NCBI GenBank assembly: GCA_002338445.1
Contig: DDII01000038.1
Span: 58,016-107,789, forward strand
Source: Cellvibrionales bacterium UBA1854
GTDB lineage: Bacteria > Pseudomonadota > Gammaproteobacteria > Pseudomonadales > Porticoccaceae
DNA: 49,774 bases
Reading direction: 5' to 3'
Shown: piece by piece, positions 26,514-34,656 of the stretch
How positions within the stretch are numbered: the stretch's first letter is position 1
Layout: every line of letters begins with the position of its first letter
Translations under genes and position numbers: made by a program
Notes under the pieces: model-generated
The model's input: the letters and a program-made list of their open reading frames with translations, nothing else
Told to the model about the DNA's origin: nothing
Databases searched by the model: none

Positions 26514-26588
26514 TGCGTTTAGGGAGTCTTACAAAACTTTCGGGTCTGCATGATAGTGAAAAACTCGACACAATTAAGGGGTAGGGGT

Positions 26589-27521
26589 ATGTCATTTTCA
26601 GATCGCGATGGTAAGATTTGGATGGACGGTGAGTTGATAGAGTGGCGAGAGGCCAAGGTGCACTTGCTAACACATACGCTTCATTATGGTAGTGGCGTTT
26701 TTGAAGGAGTCCGAGCTTATGATTGTGGGGACCTTGGAACCTGTATTTTTCGCCTTGATGAACATACTAAGAGACTTTTTAGCTCGGCCAAAATCATGCA
26801 TATGAGCATCCCATTTAGTAATGAAGAGATTAATGAGGCTCATCGAGCAGTCGTGCGAGCAAATTATCTAACAGAGGCCTACATAAGGCCCCTGGTTTTC
26901 TATGGGTCCGAGGGTATGGGGCTGAGGGCCGAAAATCTGAGGGTGCATGTTGGAATAGCTGCTTGGCATTGGCCTAACTACTTAGCTCCCGAGGCTATGG
27001 TTAATGGTTTGAAAGTAAGGACTTCTTCCTACTGCAAGCACCACATAAACAGTTCGATGTGTAAGGCAAAAGCCTGTGGTAACTACCTCAATTCCATGTT
27101 GGCGTTGAGAGAGGCTTTAGACGCTGGTTGTGACGAGGCCATGCTTTTAGACACCGAAGGGTTTGTGGCAGAGGGTAGCGCGGAAAACTTTTTCATGGTT
27201 CGAGATGGAGTAATATATACTCCAGATTTGACATCTTGCCTTGATGGGATTACCCGAAACACGGTTTTTATCTTAGCTGAGGATTTGGGTATGCAGGTGC
27301 GTGAGAAGAGGATAACCCGTGATGAAGTCTATATATGTGACGAGGCTTTTTTTACCGGTACTGCGGCCGAGGTAATGCCAATACGGGAATATGATGGTCG
27401 TATAATTGGAAGCGGTATGCGAGGCCCGATAGCGGAACGGTTGCAGAAGTCCTACGTTGAGCTTGTCCGTGGCGGCGGGAAGCAGAAATACAGAGAATGG
27501 TTAGTGCCGGTGGCCTCTTAA
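26589..27521 (+). CDS. ilvE: Branched-chain amino-acid aminotransferase
   Basis: A 310-residue fold-type IV aminotransferase that makes valine, leucine and isoleucine from their keto acids. Landmarks are IWMDGELIEW, HTLHYGSGVFEGVRAY, the PLP lysine K161 (CKAKACGNYLNS), GFVAEGSAENFF, CLDGITRNTV and FFTGTAAEVMPI; the length matches E. coli IlvE. ATG 26589, just after AAGGGGTAGGGG, is preferred over the ATG at 26550. It could belong to core metabolism (with ilvD at 14 kb) or be co-transcribed with the receptor 75 nt upstream. Confidence 0.95.
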   Translation: MSFSDRDGKIWMDGELIEWREAKVHLLTHTLHYGSGVFEGVRAYDCGDLGTCIFRLDEHTKRLFSSAKIMHMSIPFSNEEINEAHRAVVRANYLTEAYIRPLVFYGSEGMGLRAENLRVHVGIAAWHWPNYLAPEAMVNGLKVRTSSYCKHHINSSMCKAKACGNYLNSMLALREALDAGCDEAMLLDTEGFVAEGSAENFFMVRDGVIYTPDLTSCLDGITRNTVFILAEDLGMQVREKRITRDEVYICDEAFFTGTAAEVMPIREYDGRIIGSGMRGPIAERLQKSYVELVRGGGKQKYREWLVPVAS

Positions 27522-27544
27522 AGACCGCCGCTGCTTAAGCTTCT

Positions 27545-28300
27545 GTGTTAGCGACCTACTTGATAAACCTCGACACCTCTGACGACCGTTTACATGTTAT
27601 GTATGGGCGCGCTCGGTCCGTTGGCCTCAGTTTTCAGAGGATACCGGGAATACTCGGATCAGATCTCCCCCTGGAGCGGCTTGAGGAGGTTGATATAGCA
27701 TCCTATGAGAAGTGGCATGGAAAAGTACTTAACCCCGGTGAGGTTGGCTGTTACCTGTCGCATATTTCTGCCATGAAGAAATTTTTGGCGAGTGGTGCCG
27801 AATTCGGGTTAATTTTAGAGGATGATGCTAATTTCCCAGAAAATTTTCAATCGTTGATTGACTCTATAATCGCAAATTCTTGCTGTTGGGATGTAGTTAA
27901 ATTATCGTCATTCCATTCGGGGACTCCTGTCAATGTTCTCACATTAGAGGCCGGTTATCACCTAGCGGTACCGTTATCTAGGTTAAACAACTCCAATAGT
28001 ATCCTTTACAACCGAGTCGCTGCTAAAAGATTGGTTCGAGAGCTCCTGCCGATGCGATTACCCTTCGATCATGCAGTTGAACGAGCGTGGTTATATGGAT
28101 TGAGATTTCGTTCAATCAATCCAATTCCTTGCGATGCTGATACAGGTATGGAATCGGAGATAGGATACTCACATCAATTAAAATTCCCAGTGTATCGACG
28201 CCTACCTTGCTTTTTATTTCGTATTCGCACGGAATTAATGAGGATTTGCTTTGGACTCCATGAGATTTTTAAAATTTTTGTTTCGAGGCATCGCCCCTAA
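27545..28300 (+). CDS. Glycosyltransferase family 25 (LOS/LPS biosynthesis type)
   Basis: A 251-residue protein starting (GTG 27545) with the family's ATYLINLDTSDDRL motif. It continues with GEVGCYLSHISAMKKFLASG and the acidic motif LILEDDANF, then the middle region with NSILYNRVAAKRL. This matches LgtB/Lex1-type glycosyltransferases that add sugars, often galactose, to lipooligosaccharide. Its place directly before waaA supports a role in the LPS core. No good ribosome site precedes the GTG. The acceptor and sugar are unknown. Confidence 0.82.
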   Translation: MLATYLINLDTSDDRLHVMYGRARSVGLSFQRIPGILGSDLPLERLEEVDIASYEKWHGKVLNPGEVGCYLSHISAMKKFLASGAEFGLILEDDANFPENFQSLIDSIIANSCCWDVVKLSSFHSGTPVNVLTLEAGYHLAVPLSRLNNSNSILYNRVAAKRLVRELLPMRLPFDHAVERAWLYGLRFRSINPIPCDADTGMESEIGYSHQLKFPVYRRLPCFLFRIRTELMRICFGLHEIFKIFVSRHRP

Positions 28301-28368
28301 TTTGGGGGGTGTAATCACGTATTGATTAGACTAGTATCACTGGTTATGCAAGCAATAGTTAACTACTG

Positions 28369-29679
28369 ATGTTTCAAAAATGGGGTCACTCGGCAGCACT
28401 CTTTTTTTATAGTGTTTCGTTTTATGTTTTGATCCCTGTAATTATTACCCGATTATTATTCAAATCGTTAAAGTCTCCGATGTATCGAATCCGACTGCGC
28501 GAGAGATGGGGTTTTGTCCCTCGAAGATCTGATGAAAACCTCGTGTTTTGGGTGCATGCGGTGTCTGTGGGGGAGAGTGTTGCCGCAACTCCAATGATTA
28601 AGGCGCTTTGTGCAAATAATCGTGAATTACGGGTACACGTAACTTGTATGACTCCAACGGGGTCTCAACGCATACGGAGTATATTTTCAGATCAACTTGG
28701 AAAAACAATAACTCACTCCTACGCGCCTTATGATCTTCCTGATTCAGTGAGACGATTTTTAGGGCGCATTAGGCCTGCTATGTTGATTGTTATGGAGACA
28801 GAGCTCTGGCCAAATATAATTTCGTTGTGCAGTAAAAAAAATATACCCATCGTGTTAGCAAATGGACGAATGTCTGAAAAGTCAGCAAATGGTTATGAGC
28901 GATACGCATTTTTTACAAGACGCATATTCCAGCAGTTATCAAGCGTAGCGGCTCAAACTGATGTTGACGCTGCTCGTTTTATACGGCTTGGAGCACCAGA
29001 ATCCTGCATTACGGTGACGGGTAACATAAAGTTCGACATGGTGATCGAAAATAGTCTCCGGCAGGCCGCAAGACACCTTCGATCCCGACTCTGTGCCAGA
29101 GGAGAGCGTCCAATTTGGGTTGCAGCAAGCACCCACGCTGGGGAGGAAAAGATCGTGCTTGACGCTTTTTTTTCTGCACGAAAAAAAATCTTTAATCTTC
29201 TGCTGGTAATTACTCCGCGTCATCCAGAGCGTTTTAAGGGTGTGTTCAGAATGTGTACTTCCCGAGGGTTTCGGGTTGCTTTAAGCAGTAGTATGCCAAC
29301 TGATGGAGAGTTCGATATTCTTGTAGGAGACACAATGGGGGAATTAATGGCGTACTATGGGGCTTGTGATATCGCATTTGTTGGCGGTAGTCTTGTGCCA
29401 GTCGGCGGACATAGTCTTATTGAGCCGGCCATGTGGGGACGACCTATTTTGAGTGGACCCTACCTCTATAATTTCTCACAAACCGCTGAGGCTCTGAGTT
29501 TATCTCGAGGACTCAAAATATGTAATGTCGCCGCTGAAATTTCGACAGCGGTTGTTGAGCTATTAACCGACTCGGAAAGTTGTCAAGAAATGGGAGCCTC
29601 GACTATCCGGGTGGCAGAGGAAAATGTGGGAGTACTTCCAAAATTACTTTGTGTAATCGAAGATGCTAAAATTAGTTAG
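28369..29679 (+). CDS. waaA: 3-deoxy-D-manno-octulosonic acid (Kdo) transferase
   Basis: WaaA transfers Kdo from CMP-Kdo to lipid A precursor at the inner membrane. The 436-residue GT-B protein has an N-terminal membrane anchor (about 10-30) and the catalytic glutamate E69 in HAVSVGES. It also has METELWPN, LANGRMSEKS, TGNIKFDM, PRHPERF and the C-terminal GGSLVPVGGHSLIEPA. It follows the family-25 glycosyltransferase by 68 nt and converges on tolC with a 13-nt gap. Confidence 0.96.
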   Translation: MFQKWGHSAALFFYSVSFYVLIPVIITRLLFKSLKSPMYRIRLRERWGFVPRRSDENLVFWVHAVSVGESVAATPMIKALCANNRELRVHVTCMTPTGSQRIRSIFSDQLGKTITHSYAPYDLPDSVRRFLGRIRPAMLIVMETELWPNIISLCSKKNIPIVLANGRMSEKSANGYERYAFFTRRIFQQLSSVAAQTDVDAARFIRLGAPESCITVTGNIKFDMVIENSLRQAARHLRSRLCARGERPIWVAASTHAGEEKIVLDAFFSARKKIFNLLLVITPRHPERFKGVFRMCTSRGFRVALSSSMPTDGEFDILVGDTMGELMAYYGACDIAFVGGSLVPVGGHSLIEPAMWGRPILSGPYLYNFSQTAEALSLSRGLKICNVAAEISTAVVELLTDSESCQEMGASTIRVAEENVGVLPKLLCVIEDAKIS

Positions 29680-29692
29680 CGCTTTTATCGTC

Positions 29693-31102
29693 TTAACGAC
29701 TTATGAGTTGCTTAGGTCGTAACCAGCCGTTGAGCATGTATATGTCTTCAGGTGAGAGTTGCCCGGATACTTGCTTCAAGCGCATCATAGATATTATGAA
29801 ATCGAATTTTGCATTGGCGTAATTGCGGCGAGCTCGAAAAAGGTTCTGCTGTGCGTTTAAGACATCAACAATGTTACGTGTGCCCACTTCGTATCCGGCT
29901 TGCGTGGCCTTTAATGCGCTATCAGCGGAGATTATGGACTGGTTTCGAGCACCCACTCGCGCGGCGTCAGTAACAACGTTTTGATATGAAGAGCGGGCTG
30001 ATTGAACAATATTACGACGAGTCGCGATAAAATTCTCCTTGGCTGAGGTCGCGAGGTGTGCGGCTGCTCTCCGTTGAGCATGTAATATGCCGCCAGAAAA
30101 TAGAGGTACGCTGAGACTTAGTCTGATTGATGAGCCATCGCCCTTACTGCCGAAGGTATTAGTTGATCCAAGATCATTTCCGATAAATTTCTGAGAGCCT
30201 GTCTCAGTACCATCTCTCTCTGATTTATCATAACCAGCTATTAATGTGACCTCAGGAAGGTGCTCTGATCTCGCTGCTTTGGCGCTGTTCTGCGCAGCAA
30301 GTTCCGTCAATTTAGCAGCCTTTAGATTAAAATTGTTTTCAAGTGCAAAATTTACCCAGGAATCACTATCGACTGGTTTTGGTGCCGATGCAATAAATTC
30401 ATCTCCTAGCCCAAAGAGAGCCTCATGGCGGCGACCTGTTAAGATTTGTAATTGATCAAACGCAATTCGCTGCGCCCCCCTGCTCTCTAAACTGTTAACA
30501 GCTGCCTCATCAAATGCCGCTTGAGCTTCATGTACTTCTGTTATTGGAACAAGTCCGACTTGGTATCGTTCACGAGTTTGTTCTAGTTGCCTTTCGATCG
30601 CTTTTTCTTCAGCTTTTCGTGTTTCGTTGTTATCAAAAGCTCTGAGAACATCAAAATATGATTGGGTGACTCGAAGAATGAATTCCTGTTGTTCGTATGC
30701 AAACTGGGCCTTAGCACTCTCGCTAAGATTACTCCCGCGCTGAAAGTTGTACCATGCGGGTAGGTTAAAAATGGGTTGAGTTAGGTTGATTTCATATCTG
30801 TGCGATATTGTATCTGCCTTGGTATCAACAATTGAGTATGCATTAAAACTTGATTGATTATAGCTACTATCGGTATAAGACCCCGACGCAGAGATTTGTG
30901 GGAGTATCCCCGCTCTAGCAATTGCCCTAGCTTCGAAGTCAGCCCTATAACTTGCACTTGCCGACGCAAGTGTTGCATCCTCAGTTAGTGCAATTTCATA
31001 TATCGCCCTCAAACTTTCTGCTGCTAACGAGTTACCTAACAAACCAAAAAAGATATAAGCTAGATTTCGAGCGAGTTTCAAAGTCATTCGAGTTTTTGCC
31101 AT
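29693..31102 (-). CDS. tolC: TolC-family outer-membrane efflux channel
   Basis: A 469-residue outer-membrane factor with a signal peptide (about 1-28, NLAYIFFGLLGNSLAAES). Two repeats carry the typical ETRKAEEKAIERQLEQTRER coiled-coil and RYQVGLVPITEVHEAQAAFD, echoed by GYEVGTRNIVDVLNAQQNLF. It provides the exit duct for RND or type I exporters. Position next to, and divergent from, nudF matches the E. coli arrangement, which supports calling it tolC itself rather than a generic paralogue. Confidence 0.93.
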   Translation of the reverse strand: MAKTRMTLKLARNLAYIFFGLLGNSLAAESLRAIYEIALTEDATLASASASYRADFEARAIARAGILPQISASGSYTDSSYNQSSFNAYSIVDTKADTISHRYEINLTQPIFNLPAWYNFQRGSNLSESAKAQFAYEQQEFILRVTQSYFDVLRAFDNNETRKAEEKAIERQLEQTRERYQVGLVPITEVHEAQAAFDEAAVNSLESRGAQRIAFDQLQILTGRRHEALFGLGDEFIASAPKPVDSDSWVNFALENNFNLKAAKLTELAAQNSAKAARSEHLPEVTLIAGYDKSERDGTETGSQKFIGNDLGSTNTFGSKGDGSSIRLSLSVPLFSGGILHAQRRAAAHLATSAKENFIATRRNIVQSARSSYQNVVTDAARVGARNQSIISADSALKATQAGYEVGTRNIVDVLNAQQNLFRARRNYANAKFDFIISMMRLKQVSGQLSPEDIYMLNGWLRPKQLISR

Positions 31103-31212
31103 CGGTTATTTTGCCTTTGGGTGTACTTTTCACTTGATGTGATTCTAACAGAACGTTAACACGTTTTCTTAATAGATTTTGCTCGAAGACTCAAATGAAA
31201 ATATAAATATCG

Positions 31213-31218
31213 TATAAT
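31213..31218 (+). promoter_or_regulatory. Candidate -10 element for nudF
   Basis: A perfect TATAAT lies about 40 nt before the nudF start. A -35 at 17-nt spacing is poor (CTCAAA, 31190-31195). Transcription would begin near 31225, just before the GAGGAG and GGAG sequences. Confidence 0.45.
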
Positions 31219-31256
31219 CTATGATGGCTAGAGGAGTTTTTTAAACGGAGGTGTTT

Positions 31257-31850
31257 TTGCAAAAGCATAGGTTTTCTAGAAGTGACTTTAAGATCGAAAA
31301 GACCGAAGCACTTTATGACGGTTTTTTCAGAATGGTTCGTTACACGATTCGGCACCGATTATTCAATGGTGGGTGGAGTAAGAGTATCCAAAGAGAGCTC
31401 TTCCAACGCGGGAATGCCGTCGGGGTTTTGGTGTTCGATCCTATTAACGATACCATTGGACTTGTAGAGCAGTTTCGCATTGGAGCATTGCAGGATGAAA
31501 ATAGTCCTTGGCAATATGAATTGGTGGCGGGTATGGTAGAGACTGGTGAGTGTCCGCGTGCGGCGGCTTTACGTGAACTTGAGGAAGAGGCGGGACTTTT
31601 TGTTGATGAATTGGTACCAATTTGCGATTATTTCGTAAGCAGTGGAGGTACAGACGAAAGGATGCATCTCTTCTGTGCGATGACGGACTTGTCGGCGAGC
31701 GGAGGTACTTACGGTTTGTCAACAGAAGGTGAGGATATACTCTTCCAGGTATGGAGTTGTGAAGAAGCATTGGCAGCTTTTGGGTGTGGTTTGTTAAATA
31801 GTGCTGCTATGTCGATTAGTATGTTGTGGTTACAAAACCAAAGATCCTAG
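31257..31850 (+). CDS. nudF: ADP-ribose pyrophosphatase (Nudix)
   Basis: NudF hydrolyses ADP-ribose to AMP and ribose-5-phosphate. The protein shows the Nudix box GMVETGECPRAAALRELEEE followed by AGL, and the family segments YDGFFRMVRYTIRHRLFNGG, QRELFQRGNAVGVL and YFVSSGGTDERMHLF. I place the start at TTG 31257 (197 aa), because GGAG at 31247-31250 is 6 nt before it and only 0 nt before the GTG at 31251; either is possible. It is followed by the DUF1249 gene, as in E. coli. Confidence 0.92.
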   Translation: MQKHRFSRSDFKIEKTEALYDGFFRMVRYTIRHRLFNGGWSKSIQRELFQRGNAVGVLVFDPINDTIGLVEQFRIGALQDENSPWQYELVAGMVETGECPRAAALRELEEEAGLFVDELVPICDYFVSSGGTDERMHLFCAMTDLSASGGTYGLSTEGEDILFQVWSCEEALAAFGCGLLNSAAMSISMLWLQNQRS

Positions 31851-31887
31851 ATCATTAATCTTGGCTAAGAACACAGTAAAGTAATGG

Positions 31888-32337
31888 GTGAAAAAGGTGC
31901 ATCAATTAAGGAAGAAAAAACATGATTTAGCTTTGCTACACGAGGAGTGCGAGCTAAATTTCAGGAGGTTGCACAGACTTTTGCCCAACATTAAAAAAAT
32001 TGGAGAGGAAGTTCGTTTTTCTCCATGTGACGGTTATCCGGGTAGTTTTGAGCTACGAGTGATTAAAGTGACCCGATACACGAGCCTGGTGCGAGCACTG
32101 TCATTACAAAGAACGCCGCATTGGATAGCAGATATTGATATTCAAATCCGTGTCTACAGAGATGCGCAGATGGCAGAGGTGGTTGAGTGGTGCCGGGATC
32201 GCAGCATTCCGTGGGCTTTGAGCGAACCATCGGGGTTGCAGGCGCCTGATGAAAAATGGCAGTGGAATATGTTCCTGAGTGAATTATTAGCACAAGGCAT
32301 CCGCAGCGCAACTAAATCTATCAAGGCCTCTATTTGA
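31888..32337 (+). CDS. DUF1249 family protein (YqiB-like)
   Basis: A 149-residue protein whose core (CELNFRRLHRLLPN, then IKVTRYTSLVRAL, and VRVYRDAQMAEVVEW-like segment) matches E. coli YqiB, encoded after nudF. Function is unknown. The start is a GTG at 31888; a second GTG at 31897 is an alternative. In E. coli yqiB is followed by cpdA and yqiA before parE; here neither is found in the 403-nt gap to parE. Confidence 0.82.
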   Translation: MKKVHQLRKKKHDLALLHEECELNFRRLHRLLPNIKKIGEEVRFSPCDGYPGSFELRVIKVTRYTSLVRALSLQRTPHWIADIDIQIRVYRDAQMAEVVEWCRDRSIPWALSEPSGLQAPDEKWQWNMFLSELLAQGIRSATKSIKASI

Positions 32338-32740
32338 ACTGCGGTGACTATTGCATCTTCAGTGAACTTCCCATATTTAGTGTGTGAATAGGACTGAAGG
32401 CACGCCACAATGTAAAATCTAAGGAGTGTACGAAAAGAAGCACAGAGTTGTTTTCACTGCCTTAAAACTGCCAGATGCAGGTAACAGGAGGTGTTTAGTC
32501 TAAATAGTGCCTTGCCATTGTTTTTGCGCAATTAGGAGTGGGTAGATTGGGTGCTAATGTGTAACCACTTTATTAGCTTTTTCAGCACACTTACCGTTGG
32601 TATATTCGAAGGTTCTCTATCGTGAAAATTATTGTGTACTCTTGTTTATTCTCAAAAAAAACCTGGCCAAATTGCACCTGATTTTCGGTAGAGGGTTTTT
32701 ATTTTAAAGGTAACTCGATTACGCTGGGTGAGTGAACATT
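32338..32740. other. Gene-free gap before parE
   Basis: About 400 nt with no convincing ORF on either strand, no tRNA-like fold and no strong terminator. It contains several G-rich ribosome-site look-alikes (AAGGAG near 32420, AGGAGG near 32486, AGGAG near 32534) that lead to no reading frame of note. This is where E. coli keeps cpdA and yqiA. I saw no recognisable remnants of either. Confidence 0.5.
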
Positions 32741-34633
32741 ATGAGTACATATAATTCAAAGGACATTGAGGTATTAACGGGGTTAGATCCTGTACGTAAA
32801 CGTCCCGGGATGTACACCGACACGAGTAGGCCCAATCACCTCGCTCAGGAAGTTATCGATAACAGTGTGGATGAGGCATTAGCCGGTTATGCCCGCCAGA
32901 TTGATGTGACTCTTTATGAGGATGGATCAATATCAATTACCGATGATGGTCGTGGTATGCCAGTAGATATCCACCCTGAACAGGGACGCCCTGGTGTCGA
33001 AGTAATTATGACCACTTTGCATGCTGGTGGAAAGTTTTCCAATAGAACCTACCAGTTTTCTGGAGGTCTCCACGGAGTCGGAGTGTCCGTCGTTAACGCT
33101 CTGTCTGAACGACTTCAATTAACAATTAAGCGGGGAGGTAACGTTTACCAAATTGATTACTCCTACGGAGATAAATTGGGAGACTTAAAGGTTGTTGGCA
33201 GTTGTGGTAGGCGTAATACAGGGACCTCTTTACGGTTTTGGCCTAATTCTGAATTTTTTGATTCTGTTCGATTCTCGACTAATAAACTTCGCCATGTTTT
33301 GCGAGCAAAGGCGGTATTGTGTGATGGTTTAACTGTCTCTTTTGAGGATAAAGTAAGCAAGGAATCGGTACTTTGGTACTATGAAAATGGGCTTCAGGAT
33401 TATTTGGCAACAGCACTTCGCGAATTGGAAACGTTGCCTATGACTCCCTTCGTGGGGGCATTTGGGGAACCTAATGGGGGGGTTGATTGGGCAGTGCAGT
33501 GGGTCCCTGATGGTGGCGAATTGTTACAAGAGAGCTATGTGAATCTCATACCAACACCACATGGAGGGACTCATGTTAATGGATTGCGTTTAGGCCTTCT
33601 GGAAGCGCTACGAGATTTTTGTGAAATCAGGAATTTAATTACACGAGGTATTAAATTAGCTCCGGAGGATGTATGGGAAAATTGTAGTTATGTGTTGTCA
33701 ACAAAGCTGCTAGATCCGCAGTTTTCTGGGCAGACGAAAGATCGTTTGTCGTCTAGAGAAGTGTCTGGCTTTGTATCAGGAGTGGTTAAAGATAACTTTA
33801 GTTTATGGCTCAATCAGCACACTGAGGAAGCGAAAAAGATAGCGGATTTGTGTATTTTAAGCGCTCAGAGGCGAATCCGTGCTAGCAAAAAGGTTGTGCG
33901 GAAAAAGATAACTCAGGGACCATCCCTCCCGGGAAAACTAGCAGATTGCGCGAGTGCTGATGCCAGTCGTTGCGAAATTTTTCTCGTTGAGGGTGACTCT
34001 GCCGGTGGATCGGCAAAACAAGCTCGCAATAGAGATAACCAAGCAATCATGCCCCTTAGGGGTAAAATCCTCAACACTTGGGAGGTTGATTCACAGCAGA
34101 TTCTGTCCTCTCAAGAGGTGCATGATATATCCGTTGCCCTCGGCGTGGATCCTGGAAGCGAGTGCACTAATTCGTTGCGTTATCATAAAATTTGTATTTT
34201 GGCGGATGCGGACTCTGACGGTCTTCATATTTCTACGTTACTTTGCGCATTGTTTGTTAGGCACTTTACCCAATTGGTGAGGGCAGGGCACGTGTATGTT
34301 GCTATGCCACCTCTTTTTCGTATTGATCACGGCAAAGAGGTCCTTTATGCCTTAGATGAGGGAGAGAAAAGATTAACAATTGATCGAATTCGGTCTGAAA
34401 ATAATAGAGTTAAAATCAATGTGCAGAGGTTCAAAGGTTTAGGTGAAATGAATCCGTTGCAATTACGAGAGACGACTATGGATCCAAACACCCGCCGTTT
34501 GGTTCAACTCACCTTGAAAGATGACGACGATACAAATTCAATGCTAGATATGTTGCTAGCAAAAAAACGGACTGCAGATCGTCGATCTTGGTTGGAAACA
34601 AAAGGAAAACTAGCGGGCGCTAACAGCTTTTAA
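32741..34633 (+). CDS. parE: DNA topoisomerase IV subunit B
   Basis: ParE is the ATPase subunit of topoisomerase IV, which decatenates daughter chromosomes. The 630-residue protein has GHKL ATPase motifs (EVIDNSVDEALAG, DDGRGMPVDIHPEQ, GGLHGVGVSVVNALS), the transducer segment, and the Toprim motifs EGDSAGGSAKQARNRD and DADSDGLHI. The pattern RKRPGMYTDTSRPNHLAQEV and the length distinguish ParE from GyrB. ATG 32741 (MSTYNSKDIEVLTGL) fits the family better than the GTG at 32732. parC follows 23 nt later. Confidence 0.97.
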   Translation: MSTYNSKDIEVLTGLDPVRKRPGMYTDTSRPNHLAQEVIDNSVDEALAGYARQIDVTLYEDGSISITDDGRGMPVDIHPEQGRPGVEVIMTTLHAGGKFSNRTYQFSGGLHGVGVSVVNALSERLQLTIKRGGNVYQIDYSYGDKLGDLKVVGSCGRRNTGTSLRFWPNSEFFDSVRFSTNKLRHVLRAKAVLCDGLTVSFEDKVSKESVLWYYENGLQDYLATALRELETLPMTPFVGAFGEPNGGVDWAVQWVPDGGELLQESYVNLIPTPHGGTHVNGLRLGLLEALRDFCEIRNLITRGIKLAPEDVWENCSYVLSTKLLDPQFSGQTKDRLSSREVSGFVSGVVKDNFSLWLNQHTEEAKKIADLCILSAQRRIRASKKVVRKKITQGPSLPGKLADCASADASRCEIFLVEGDSAGGSAKQARNRDNQAIMPLRGKILNTWEVDSQQILSSQEVHDISVALGVDPGSECTNSLRYHKICILADADSDGLHISTLLCALFVRHFTQLVRAGHVYVAMPPLFRIDHGKEVLYALDEGEKRLTIDRIRSENNRVKINVQRFKGLGEMNPLQLRETTMDPNTRRLVQLTLKDDDDTNSMLDMLLAKKRTADRRSWLETKGKLAGANSF

Positions 34634-34656
34634 TTAATTTGGCTTAGAGTAAGATA

